64,000 nt of DNA from Mesorhizobium sp. WSM4306 (GTDB taxonomy: Bacteria; Pseudomonadota; Alphaproteobacteria; Rhizobiales; Rhizobiaceae), in assembly GCF_007003975.1 (NCBI RefSeq), contig NZ_VFTC01000001.1, forward strand, positions 186,001 through 250,000, in the 5' to 3' direction. Positions 28,123 through 36,378 of this stretch are shown here, in pieces. Position 1 is the first letter of the stretch. Every line of letters starts with the position of its first letter. The notes under the pieces were generated by a model, which saw only the letters and a program-made list of their open reading frames with translations, ran no database searches and was not told where the DNA came from. The translations under genes and the position numbers were made by a program.

Positions 28123-29958
28123 ATGTCCAAAGCACCCGATTCGAGCAAAGCGGAAGATGATCAATCTTCGACCGTCGAGCAATATCTGGTGAAAGACCCG
28201 GAACGCTTCGCGTTGAACATGGCGCGCATGGTCGAGCAGGCCGGCAAGGCGGCCTCCGCCTGGGCCGAGCCGCGCGAAAAGGGCGAGGTGCGCGATCACG
28301 TTGCCGAACCCGTGGTCGACATGGTCAAAACCTTCTCCAAGCTCAGCGAATACTGGCTGGCCGATCCGCAACGCGCGCTGGAAGCGCAGACGCGGCTGTT
28401 CGCCGGCTACATGACGGTCTGGGGAAACGCCATCCAGCGCATCAGCCCGAATGCCGAGGCGCCCGACGATGCGGTCAAGCCAGAGCGCGGCGACAAGCGC
28501 TTCCAGGACCCTGAATGGGGCCGCAACGCGTTCTTCGACTTCCTCAAACAGGCCTATCTCGTCACCTCGCGCTGGGCGGCCGACCTTGTCGAGCACGCCG
28601 AAGGCCTCGACGACCACACCCGCCACAAGGCGAGCTTCTACGTCAAGCAGGTGTCCAACGCCATCTCGCCGTCGAACTTCATCCTGACCAATCCGGAGCT
28701 GTTTCGCGAAACCGTCGCCTCGAATGGCGAAAACCTGGTGCGCGGCATGAAGATGCTGGCCGAGGACATAGCCGCCGGCAAGGGCGACTTGAAGCTGAGA
28801 CAAGCCGACTATTCGCCCTTCGAGATCGGCAAGAACGTCGCGACGTCACCCGGCAAGGTGGTCGGCCGCAGCGATGTCGCCGAGATCATCCAGTACGATC
28901 CTACGACCGAGACCGTGCTCAAGCGGCCGCTGCTGATCTGCCCGCCCTGGATCAACAAATACTACATACTCGATCTCAACCCGCAGAAATCCTTCATCCG
29001 CTGGGCGATCGAGCAGGGTCACACCGTGTTCGTCATTTCCTGGATCAATCCCGACGAGCGCCACGGCGCCAAGGGCTGGGAAGCTTACATCCGAGAGGGC
29101 CTGCAATACGGCCTCGACACGATCGAGAAGGCGACCGGCGAGAAGGAGGTCAACGCCATCGGCTACTGCGTCGGCGGCACGCTGTTGGCGGCCGCCCTCG
29201 CCCTGCTGGCGCAGGAAGGCGACAACCGCATCAAGTCGGCGACCTTCTTCACCACGCAGGTCGACTTCACCCATGCCGGCGACCTGAAAGTCTTCGTCGA
29301 CGAGGACCAGGTGGCGGCGGTCGAGAAATCGATGAATGAGAAGGGCTATCTCGACGGCACCAAGATGGCGACCGCCTTCAACATGCTGCGCTCGGGCGAC
29401 CTGATCTGGCCCTATGTCATCAACAATTACATGCGCGGCAAGGATCCCCTGCCCTTCGACCTGCTCTACTGGAACGCCGATTCCACCCGCATGGCGGCGG
29501 CCAACCATTCCTTCTATCTGCGCAACTGCTATCTCGAGAACAATCTGACGCGCGGCGTGATGGAGCTCGCCGGGCGCATTGTGTCGCTCGCCGATGTCAC
29601 CATCCCGGTCTACAATCTGGCGTCGAAGGAAGATCACATCGCGCCGGCGCTTTCGGTGTTCCTCGGTTCGCAATATTTCGGCGGCGACGTCGAGTATGTA
29701 ATGGCCGGCTCCGGCCACATCGCCGGTGTCGTCAATCCGCCGGCGGCCAAGAAGTATCAGTACTGGACCGGCGGCAAGCCGGTGGGCGATTTTGGCCTGT
29801 GGTTCGCCAATGCGGTAGAGCATCCCGGCTCCTGGTGGACGCACTGGCAGCACTGGATCGAGACCCAGGACGACACCCTCGTTCCCGCCCGCAAACCGGG
29901 CAAGCATATGAAAACCCTGGGTGATGCCCCCGGCACCTATGTGAAGGTGCGAGTGTAA
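28123..29958 (+). CDS. phaC: Class I poly(3-hydroxyalkanoate) synthase
   Basis: Polymerises (R)-3-hydroxyacyl-CoA, mainly hydroxybutyryl-CoA, into PHB granules. The lipase-like box with the catalytic Cys is GYCVGGT (C349). The partner Asp and His lie in ASKEDHIAP and GSGHIAGVVNPP. 611 residues fits class I enzymes that work without PhaE or PhaR. The ATG at 28123 was chosen because GGAGGA lies upstream and the family begins near this point; the frame is open much further. phaA/phaB are not next to it, as usual in rhizobia. Confidence 0.95.
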   Translation: MSKAPDSSKAEDDQSSTVEQYLVKDPERFALNMARMVEQAGKAASAWAEPREKGEVRDHVAEPVVDMVKTFSKLSEYWLADPQRALEAQTRLFAGYMTVWGNAIQRISPNAEAPDDAVKPERGDKRFQDPEWGRNAFFDFLKQAYLVTSRWAADLVEHAEGLDDHTRHKASFYVKQVSNAISPSNFILTNPELFRETVASNGENLVRGMKMLAEDIAAGKGDLKLRQADYSPFEIGKNVATSPGKVVGRSDVAEIIQYDPTTETVLKRPLLICPPWINKYYILDLNPQKSFIRWAIEQGHTVFVISWINPDERHGAKGWEAYIREGLQYGLDTIEKATGEKEVNAIGYCVGGTLLAAALALLAQEGDNRIKSATFFTTQVDFTHAGDLKVFVDEDQVAAVEKSMNEKGYLDGTKMATAFNMLRSGDLIWPYVINNYMRGKDPLPFDLLYWNADSTRMAAANHSFYLRNCYLENNLTRGVMELAGRIVSLADVTIPVYNLASKEDHIAPALSVFLGSQYFGGDVEYVMAGSGHIAGVVNPPAAKKYQYWTGGKPVGDFGLWFANAVEHPGSWWTHWQHWIETQDDTLVPARKPGKHMKTLGDAPGTYVKVRV

Positions 29959-30180
29959 CGGACTGTAATGTCTGGTGAGTTGACGGGCCGGCAAAACGGG
30001 GCGAAATGGTGTCGTCAACCATCAAGTAGCCTCAATTCACCTCCAACGAGCGATTAATTCAGAGGCTTGCAGAATTGACACAAGTCTCGTTTCCGGTTTG
30101 GGAACACAGGGTTATTGGACGTGAATGTTTCGACCCCGCACCAATAGCAGGCCGACCGGGCACCGAGGGGGAATTTAGTT

Positions 30181-31434
30181 TTGAAATCAGTAGGATCGCG
30201 TCTCGCGGGGAGAGAGGGTCGCACTATAGCGGCAGCGCTTTTCTCCGTGCTTCTGGCGTCCTGCACCTCCGCCGGCGACCCGACAATGTCCGTCGGCATG
30301 CCCGGCTACAACGCCACCGCTTCTGACATCGCCGCGGCTTCCGGCACCAGCCCTGCGACGCCAGCCGATTCGACCGCGCAGGTCACATCGACCGCGCAGA
30401 TCACTTCGACGGGGCCACAGATGATGATGACGGCCGCGGGCGATGCGACGTTGCCCGAGCAGGTCGCCTATGTGCCGCTGGCCAAGCCCGGCACCGGCTT
30501 CCCCGTCAACGTACCCGCCCGCCCCGACACCATCGTCGGCCAGACGCCGCAGGCGCTGCAACAGCCGGCGCAGACGGCGGCCGCAACCGACGACCCGGCG
30601 CAGAAGATTGCCGCAGCCGATGCCGGCGTGACCGCACCGAAACCGACGGCCACTGCCCCTGCGACCAATGAGGTCTACGTGACGGCCGCGGCTCCCCAGC
30701 AGGTCGACACGCCGAAGAAGGGCTTCCTCGCTTCGCTGTTCAGCACAGCACCAGCCTCGGCTGCACCCGCTCCGCTGATCAAATCCCGCCCGGGCGAACA
30801 GCCTGCGGGTGCTGCCCAGCCCAAGGCAGCACCGGCAAAGCCCATCGTCACGCTGGCCTCGGCCAGTTCGGCCGACAAGCCGCTGCAGCTGGCCTCGCTC
30901 GGCGACGACAGCAGCAATCATATCACCGGCGCCGATGCGCTGCCCGGCGTGCGCCAGACGGCGCTGTTCGAAATCAAGCGCAAATCCGGCATCGACGACG
31001 AAAGCGACGTTGACCTGAACGAGGATGAGGGCTCGGGCGGCGCCTATCAGGTGGCCTCGGCCGCCGGCCTCGCCCGGCTGGCGCCCAACGGCCTGTTGAA
31101 GCAGAACGAAAGCGTCGATGTCGCCTGCCTGAAGCCGTCGCTGGTGCGCGTGCTGAAGACGATCGAAGGTCACTACGGCCGCAAGATGATGGTCACCTCC
31201 GGTTATCGCGACCCGGCCCGCAACCGTCGCGCCAACGGCGCCAAGAATTCGCTGCACATGTATTGCGCCGCCGCCGACATCCAAGTTCCCGGCGTCTCCA
31301 AATGGGAGCTGGCGAGCTACATCAGGACCATGCCCGGCCGTGGCGGCGTCGGCACCTACTGCCACACCGAATCCGTCCACGTCGACGTCGGCCCCGAGCG
31401 CGACTGGAACTGGCGCTGCCGTAGGCGCGGGTAG
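30181..31434 (+). CDS. Lipoprotein with M15/YcbK-like peptidase domain
   Basis: 417-residue envelope protein. A lipoprotein signal (ALFSVLLASC, Cys at 28) is followed by a long low-complexity Ala/Pro/Thr linker of about 230 residues. The C-terminal 120 residues form a YcbK/DUF882 (peptidase M15A-like) domain with SGYRDPARNRRANGAKNS, LHMYCAAADI and ESVHVDVGPER, carrying the zinc-type His/Asp pattern. It may cut peptidoglycan peptides. The start appears to be TTG at 30181, with GAGGGGG about ten bases upstream and no suitable ATG. The 222 bases before it hold no gene I can support. Confidence 0.8.
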   Translation: MKSVGSRLAGREGRTIAAALFSVLLASCTSAGDPTMSVGMPGYNATASDIAAASGTSPATPADSTAQVTSTAQITSTGPQMMMTAAGDATLPEQVAYVPLAKPGTGFPVNVPARPDTIVGQTPQALQQPAQTAAATDDPAQKIAAADAGVTAPKPTATAPATNEVYVTAAAPQQVDTPKKGFLASLFSTAPASAAPAPLIKSRPGEQPAGAAQPKAAPAKPIVTLASASSADKPLQLASLGDDSSNHITGADALPGVRQTALFEIKRKSGIDDESDVDLNEDEGSGGAYQVASAAGLARLAPNGLLKQNESVDVACLKPSLVRVLKTIEGHYGRKMMVTSGYRDPARNRRANGAKNSLHMYCAAADIQVPGVSKWELASYIRTMPGRGGVGTYCHTESVHVDVGPERDWNWRCRRRG

Positions 31435-31452
31435 TCGAAGCCTCCGCGACTT

Positions 31453-31593
31453 CGTCATCCTTGGGCGTAGCGACGCGAAGCGGCGCGCAGGCAGCGGAGC
31501 AGAATCTGCACCGTAGCAACGCGTTGAAGTCGCGGCATGGATCCTCGGGTCTGCGCCGCGTCGCTACGCTCCTTGCTCCGCCCGTGGATGACG
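31453..31593. repeat. Candidate dispersed repeat with inverted ends
   Basis: A 141-base non-coding stretch bounded by CGTCATCC (31453-31460) and its exact complement GGATGACG (31586-31593). Most of the 330-base gap between the lipoprotein gene and tRNA-Glu is this element. Similar GTCATCC-bounded units are, from memory, common between Mesorhizobium genes. No coding sequence is visible. Confidence 0.45.
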
Positions 31594-31764
31594 ATTGCAC
31601 GAGGCTTTCCGCCTAATTTTCGAGGGTGCGCCTCGCGACACCAGAAAACCTGCGCTGGCTCACCGAAACACCCGTTCTCGCCGCTTTCGAAAAAAGTTGT
31701 CGCATCCGGCGGCTGATGGGTTGCCGGTTGGCAACAACGCAATTATAAGCCGCTTCGTCTGAGC

Positions 31765-31839
31765 GCGCCCATCGTCTAGCGGTTAGGACACCGCCCTTTC
31801 ACGGCGGTAACAGGGGTTCGATTCCCCTTGGGCGTACCA
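31765..31839 (+). tRNA. tRNA-Glu (TTC)
   Basis: Complete cloverleaf: acceptor GCGCCCA pairs with TGGGCGT (one G-T pair at the end). The anticodon stem CCGCC/GGCGG holds loop CTTTCAC with anticodon TTC, and the T arm is AGGGGTTCGATTCCCCT. CCA is encoded. It marks the left edge of an accessory, decayed stretch. Confidence 0.97.
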
Positions 31840-32083
31840 GATATTTCACTGACTTGATTATGGTTTGATGTCTGTGGACCCGAAATGCACCTCCGCGTCG
31901 GCGCAGGTGTGGCCTTAAGTCGCAAACTGTTGGCTTCAAAAGCAGGGCGCCGGGCTTCATTGACGGTGCGACCAGCACCATATGGTGATCCAAAGCCCTC
32001 CAAAATGAGAGAAGCTCGCCCGACGGGTCGCACTGCGGCTGTCAGCCAGCAATGGCTATGAACCAAGGAACCTGAAAACCATC

Positions 32084-32317
32084 ATGCCTGAAAATGTCAG
32101 ACTAACTTCGAGAGACGTTCCCCTCATTCAGCTCGGCGTCCATCAGTGCCGCTTCCCGGTGAGCGAAGACCCGTCAGTACCTGGCGGCTACCGTTTTTGT
32201 GCAGGGGCAACTTCGCCGGATCGTGTCTACTGCGATCACCACCACACCATTGTGACCGCCGTGGACCCTCGTCGAGCCCGTCCGGGTCTCCAAATCCCCC
32301 AACGGCGCGCCGCCTAG
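32084..32317 (+). CDS. Small GcrA-like zinc-domain protein
   Basis: 77-residue frame resembling only the C-terminal domain of GcrA-type cell-cycle regulators. It shows IQLGVHQCRFPVSEDPS, then YRFCAGATSPDRVYCDHHH. These give the Cys...Cys...Cys-x-x-His pattern and the CxWP-like start of that domain. The N-terminal DNA-binding part of GcrA (about 45 residues) is absent. The ribosome site is weak (AAGGAA, about 18 bases away). It may be a free-standing domain or a gene fragment, and lies in the patchwork behind tRNA-Glu. Confidence 0.5.
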   Translation: MPENVRLTSRDVPLIQLGVHQCRFPVSEDPSVPGGYRFCAGATSPDRVYCDHHHTIVTAVDPRRARPGLQIPQRRAA

Positions 32318-32502
32318 GTTAAGAGGCCCGCAAGCCGCACCCCGCTGGCGCGGGCGCGTCACATCCCGGTAGCTTGTCCAACAGACAGCCGCAGGACATC
32401 GCTGGGATGGAAACGTGCTGTTAACGTCGTTCGCGGGTGATGGTATGTCGGCGTCTGTTCGAAAGTGTAAGTTCCATTCGCTCTCAGCCGTGGAGGTCGG
32501 GA

Positions 32503-32754
32503 ATGAACTTGCTTCGAATAGCGCTTCTATGCGCGGCCGTGATCGGCCTGGCAGGCGTAGTGTCGGTTCGCGCCGAAGATCAGCCTGTTTCGCCGAACGC
32601 CGCAGCGGTACCAGAGCAGCCGCCGGTTCATTGCGAGGGGCAAAATTGCTTGCCGCCGGCCGAGGACCACGTCGAGGAGTGCAAGGGGCAAGATTGCACG
32701 CCGGTGCCCTCGACCGACCAGGCACCTGCTCCTGAGGTCGAACAGGTCAAGTAA
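32503..32754 (+). CDS. Small exported protein with paired Cys motifs
   Basis: 83-residue protein with signal peptide LLRIALLCAAVIGLAGVVSVRA. The short mature part contains two copies of a Cys motif, CEGQNC and CKGQDC, in a Pro/Glu/Gln-rich background. GGAGG lies eight bases before the ATG. The paired cysteines could form disulfides in the periplasm or hold a metal. No family recognised. Confidence 0.55.
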   Translation: MNLLRIALLCAAVIGLAGVVSVRAEDQPVSPNAAAVPEQPPVHCEGQNCLPPAEDHVEECKGQDCTPVPSTDQAPAPEVEQVK

Positions 32755-32795
32755 GCATCATCGGCCGGTATCCCCAGCGAAACCGGCGCCGCCTA

Positions 32796-33089
32796 TCAGT
32801 TCGGAACCATTGGCGACGCCTCCTCGCACCGATAAACCCTGCATTGGCCGTCACTGGCCGGCACATACTCAGCCATTGGCAAGGAAGGAGCATCACACTC
32901 ATTGCCGAATTGGCGGACATAGCGGTCATAGGTGTTTGGTCCGGTGGACAGCACAGCGGCATGCTGGCTCTGGATCGTCGCCTGGGTCTGCGCGCACGTC
33001 ATTTTGCGCGTGTCAGGCCGGGCGTCGGCGAAATTTGTAGCGGCAACAGTCATTGCAGCAGCGCAGAGCATAATCTTGCCTAGGGGCAT
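32796..33089 (-). CDS. Small exported Cys-rich protein
   Basis: 97-residue protein with signal peptide (GKIMLCAAAMTVAATNFADA). The mature region reads MTCAQTQATIQ, then STGPNTYDRYV, and later two Cys pairs near the end. The TGPxTYDRYV signature occurs, as I recall, in a family of short Rhizobiales periplasmic proteins of unknown function. The start at 33089 was chosen because it begins the signal peptide; the frame is open upstream. It converges on the preceding small gene. Confidence 0.6.
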   Translation of the reverse strand: MPLGKIMLCAAAMTVAATNFADARPDTRKMTCAQTQATIQSQHAAVLSTGPNTYDRYVRQFGNECDAPSLPMAEYVPASDGQCRVYRCEEASPMVPN

Positions 33090-33159
33090 GGCGGCATCCA
33101 AGTAGAACGTCGTATCGCCAATTCGCATCTTGCGACGCAGTTGTGCAACGGTCACGCGG

Positions 33160-33636
33160 TCACGAATCGGCGAGCGAGGCCGACGTCGCCTGTCGGCGCA
33201 ACCAATCCCAAGTCCGCAGCACGTCGACGTCCCGCAAGCGATCCTGGGTCGAGATTGCATACCATCCGCGACCGGCATCCAGGACATGGTCATACGGCTG
33301 CACGAGCAGCCCTAATGTCAGCGACGGCGTCGCCAGGAACAGGCTGCCCAGCGCCACGCCTGGCCACTCGGCGGCCGCAAGCACCAAGTCGCAGTCGCTG
33401 AAATTGCTGCCGCGCCAGGTGCCGTTCGGCTCAACGCCGGCGCTGCGCAGCCAGGCCGCCCAGCCGGTCGGGTGCTCGTCATGGATGAGCGAGGAGGCAA
33501 GCAGGTCGGCGGGCGGGCGCAGCGTGCCAGCCTGATCCTTCGTCGCAACCGGTGACAGAAAATCCCTGGCGATCAGCAGGCTTTCGCTGGGCGATGGCGC
33601 ACCTGCATCTGCCGAAGGCCCTCGACCAGAAGTCGC
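33160..33636 (-). pseudogene. LysR regulator, effector-domain remnant
   Basis: An open stretch of about 158 codons with no N-terminus. It translates to the second half of a GcvA-like LysR effector domain: ESLLIARDFLSPVA, LLASSLIHDEHPTGWAAWL and EWPGVALGSLFLATPS, ending in RTWDWLRRQA. There is no helix-turn-helix and no good start, and a TGA at 33637-33639 closes the frame upstream. The DNA-binding half is not found nearby, so this is a truncated gene. Confidence 0.7.
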
Positions 33637-33683
33637 TCAGGATGTGGTCGAAAGCCTGGGACCGCGCCAAGGGCCTTGAATAG
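33600..33683 (+). pseudogene. C-terminal tail of an unidentified gene
   Basis: On the plus strand, a frame coming from the LysR remnant ends in a highly protein-like tail, HLHLPKALDQKSLRMWSKAW plus seven residues, with stop at 33681-33683. The tail starts where the LysR similarity ends, so two gene fragments appear joined here. I do not recognise the parent family. Confidence 0.35.
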
Positions 33684-33823
33684 GAACCGACGAACAAGCA
33701 TCCTGCCGTGATGCATCCGCCCTTGGCAACGCCGTGTTGGCGGATGTCAGGGGTTAGCCGTCATTGTGCCTTCATCGATGACGGAGGATTGTGGCAGGCG
33801 CGCCACGGGCGGGATCGGGCAGG

Positions 33824-34363
33824 ATGCGGGCTTGGGAGACATCGCGGGCGGACCGGCGGCAGGCCAGCGGCGGGAATGGTCTGCAAGCCTGCTTTGCCTT
33901 ACTCCTCTTTACGGCCTTGTTGGTGCAGCGGGCAGAAGCGGGTGAGAAAATCTCCCATGTACTCGATAACACCAGCATAGCCTCGGCCTACTCAGTCGGA
34001 TCGGACCTTGTAACCGCCTACACATCGGGCATGGCACGCAGCCGTCTCGCTCTCGCAGGAAGCGCCGACCGGAACAGCCTGGCGGTCCCGCTAGAACCAT
34101 GGCTCCTGCGCGCCGAATTCAGGGCACGGACATGGCGCGCGGCGGACGGCAGCCTGCTGCAGGGTTTTGCAGGCACTGGCGGCTTCCGGGTGACCGTCGG
34201 AAATTGCCTAGCCCGCTTTTGCTCCGCCAGCGAATGCAGCGATGCCGGTTGGCCGCTCTACAGCTGCAGCGACGGCCGCAAACGAAAAATGTCGGCCACC
34301 GACTTTGTGACGGCAAGGTTCGATGGCGTCTCCTACCGGCGATTGAGCGCCGCCAGGGAGTAA
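33824..34363 (+). CDS. Possible exported protein, unknown
   Basis: 179-residue frame with a hydrophobic segment that could be a signal peptide (CFALLLFTALLVQRAEA, at about 24-40). The mature part includes VPLEPWLLRAEFRARTW and a cluster of four cysteines (NCLARFCSASECSDAGWPLY). No family recognised. Support is modest: codon use looks plausible and the signal peptide is sensible, but the ribosome site is poor and the neighbours are decayed. Confidence 0.45.
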   Translation: MRAWETSRADRRQASGGNGLQACFALLLFTALLVQRAEAGEKISHVLDNTSIASAYSVGSDLVTAYTSGMARSRLALAGSADRNSLAVPLEPWLLRAEFRARTWRAADGSLLQGFAGTGGFRVTVGNCLARFCSASECSDAGWPLYSCSDGRKRKMSATDFVTARFDGVSYRRLSAARE

Positions 34364-34388
34364 CGCCGCAGGCACTGCGAAAAAATCC

Positions 34389-35057
34389 TCACGCCTGGTC
34401 GTGCGCCACCTGCGGCCAGCGCTGCAACGCCGCATGGCCACCTTCGGTCAGCGCATAGACGCCGCGCTCGGCCCTGGCGAACCATCCATAGACATTGTCC
34501 AAGAGGATGCTGGCCGCGCGCGGAGAAATCGTTTTCAGATCGCGCGGGCGTTTCGGGCCGTCGGTCATGGCGGCGGCGCATGCCAGCGCATCCTGCCGGT
34601 AAGCGGTCATAACAGGCGCGCGCGAACCGCCGCCAGCCACCGGATCGCCACGCCGGCGCCGGTGCTCTTCCATCAGCCGTGAGCGCCGCTTCGGGTCACG
34701 GCGCGGCGGCAGAGCGGCTGGACTGAGCAGCAATTCGACATCACCTTTGGCGCTGACTGCTAACAGCCCGAAACCGAGCCGACGGCAGAGCGCGCGAAAA
34801 CGGCGGTCGTGCTCGCGGCCCTTGCCGCGCGCCGACATGCGCGCCGCCAGCCACACCTCGTCGCATGCCGCGGCGCGATCGACGCCTTGCAGGACGAGTT
34901 CCAGATTGAACTGCAGTTTGAGTTCGCAAATGACCAGCACCGGCGGCTCGCCGTCGCGCAGCGCCACGATATCGCAATTGCCGACTTCGCCCTTGACGGT
35001 GAATTCCAGGCTCTCGAGAAACCGCTTCACCGGGACGTAGAGAGACGTTTCCTGCAT
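34389..35057 (-). CDS. DUF2161-type putative PD-(D/E)XK nuclease
   Basis: 222-residue protein of the DUF2161 group. The nuclease-like core is near the N-terminus: VGNCDIVALRDGEPPVLVIC followed by ELKLQF gives the D...ExK pattern of PD-(D/E)XK enzymes at about residues 28-50. The C-terminal part looks like a small winged helix (PRAASILLDNVYGWFARAER). A complete gene among fragments, so it is probably functional. Substrate (DNA or RNA) is unknown. Confidence 0.7.
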   Translation of the reverse strand: MQETSLYVPVKRFLESLEFTVKGEVGNCDIVALRDGEPPVLVICELKLQFNLELVLQGVDRAAACDEVWLAARMSARGKGREHDRRFRALCRRLGFGLLAVSAKGDVELLLSPAALPPRRDPKRRSRLMEEHRRRRGDPVAGGGSRAPVMTAYRQDALACAAAMTDGPKRPRDLKTISPRAASILLDNVYGWFARAERGVYALTEGGHAALQRWPQVAHDQA

Positions 35058-35126
35058 GGCGCAGGCATAGCCGATTCGGACCGCGCCGGCACCGGGATCG
35101 CCGAGGGGCCTGGCCGCGCCGCTTCC

Positions 35127-35396
35127 GTGAAATCCTATGGCGAGGCCGCAGATCTCGAGCGCACGCTGTTCAAATCAGGGGAAGCCAGCCTTTTCGACGT
35201 GCTGGACGCCGAGCGTTCGCTCTATTCGGCCGAGGACGATCTGCTGCAAAGCCGCATCGCCATCGCCACCGACTATGTCGCGCTCAACAAGGCGCTGGGC
35301 GGTGGCTGGGACGGCACGATCGACAGCACCAAGCCCGAGATCGTCGACGCCGAGACCGGTCCACGGCTGGCGTCGTCGGTGCCCGCCACGCAGTGA
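35127..35396 (+). pseudogene. 3' fragment of a NodT/TolC-type outer-membrane efflux gene
   Basis: About 90 codons matching the last helical hairpin and tail of RND outer-membrane factors: YGEAADLERTLFKSGEASLF, DVLDAERSLYSAEDDLLQSR and YVALNKALGGGWDG. The full family is about 470 residues. Everything before is missing, and DUF2161 lies immediately upstream on the other strand. No membrane-fusion or pump gene is nearby. This is a clear remnant left by a deletion or rearrangement. Confidence 0.75.
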
Positions 35397-35419
35397 TGAG
35401 CGTGTCAGTGTGGTTCTAC

Positions 35420-35707
35420 TTAGAGCCGGGTGCGCGTCTGGCGCTGCCCCGGTGCGGCATCATTCGCCTTGAAATGCATCTCGTCCTGGACGGCGGCAAA
35501 AAACCGGCGGACATCGTTGGCGGCCGAAGCCGCGTCGCTGCCGGCGGCGATCGCCTTGTCGAGGAGTTCGCGCGCCGTGGCCTTCCAGAAGGAATTGGCC
35601 GTGTCGCCATGCAACCTGCCCAGCCTGGCCGCCACCTCGCGCACCAGCATGGTTTGCCGGTCTAGCGGAAAGGGGCGCACATTTGCTGAGGACATATTCT
35701 GCACCAT
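35420..35707 (-). CDS. DUF6074-like small protein
   Basis: 95-residue helical protein starting MVQNMSSANVRPFPLDRQ, with helices VREVAARLGRL and FWKATARELLDKAIAAGSDA. The PFPL...R start and two-helix plan fit the rhizobial DUF6074 family. The ribosome site is weak. Function unknown. It is tail to tail with the efflux fragment. Confidence 0.5.
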   Translation of the reverse strand: MVQNMSSANVRPFPLDRQTMLVREVAARLGRLHGDTANSFWKATARELLDKAIAAGSDAASAANDVRRFFAAVQDEMHFKANDAAPGQRQTRTRL

Positions 35708-35843
35708 GACACGGACGCAACGAATCAGACGCTGCTCTATGGCGTCATGCCTAGCTGTGAAGTCGGAAACGGAACCTTAACGGCGCGGAGTCCGCGTCGA
35801 TCCGAGCGAGTCGGGTGGTCAGCCTCCGGATCAAAAAAAGGCG

Positions 35844-36143
35844 CTAAATCCGCAGGCCCCTCGCCTCGCCACCGCCGCGCTTTGCCGTGACCATCATGTC
35901 TCTGGCCAGCAGGCCGCTGACCCGGCAGAACGCCATGAACGCACGGCAGGCGTCCTCGATCTTGACGACATCCACCGTGGCGCCGAAGCAAGCGTTGAAC
36001 GCCGCCTCATAGACCTTGCCCTGTCGCTTCCTTGGCCACTCATGCAGGACATCCAGCGCCTGTTCGACGCTGTAAATCTCCTCTACCGGCAGCCCGGGCG
36101 CGGGCGCGATGCGCACCGGCACCTCGAATTGCAATCTGTCCAT
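35844..36143 (-). CDS. DUF982 protein
   Basis: 99-residue protein of the rhizobial DUF982 family, with IYSVEQALDVLHEWPRKRQG, then YEAAFNACFGAT and EDACRAFMAFCR. These short proteins occur in many copies in Rhizobiales and have no known function. ATG at 36143 has GGGAG eight bases upstream; a TTG two codons earlier is less likely. It closes the accessory stretch before map. Confidence 0.8.
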   Translation of the reverse strand: MDRLQFEVPVRIAPAPGLPVEEIYSVEQALDVLHEWPRKRQGKVYEAAFNACFGATVDVVKIEDACRAFMAFCRVSGLLARDMMVTAKRGGGEARGLRI

Positions 36144-36248
36144 TTCCAAGTCTCCCGAACTGGTGTCGCCCCAACGCCGTTCGTCGTCAAAAGTTGCTTT
36201 GACCTGATGTCGCGCAAAAATGTGTCGTCTCTGCGGTCGCAGCTTCGG

Positions 36249-36282
36249 GCGTTAAAGCGCGCCCAGGCGCGCACTTTAACGC
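36249..36282. repeat. Palindrome upstream of map
   Basis: GCGTTAAAG (36249-36257) pairs exactly with CTTTAACGC (36274-36282), with an inner CGCGCC/GGCGCG. It lies about 100 bases before the map start and may be a terminator, regulatory site or part of a rhizobial repeat. Confidence 0.5.
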
Positions 36283-36378
36283 TTTCTTCCTTGAACCTTG
36301 CGGCTTCCGGTGCCAAATCTGGGAAGATTTTCGGACGGGCTGATATGCATAGCCCGCTTACAGGCAAAAACGGACACA

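Noticed and set aside
30057..30177. Minus-strand frame with two CxxC pairs (CYWC and CQFC) before the M15-like lipoprotein gene
   Set aside because: Looks like a zinc ribbon, but there is no start codon or ribosome site close to it and it lies in the leader of the next gene; four cysteines can occur by chance.
31840..32083. Phage or island integrase next to tRNA-Glu
   Set aside because: No frame with tyrosine-recombinase motifs and no repeat of the tRNA 3' end could be found in the following 4 kb.
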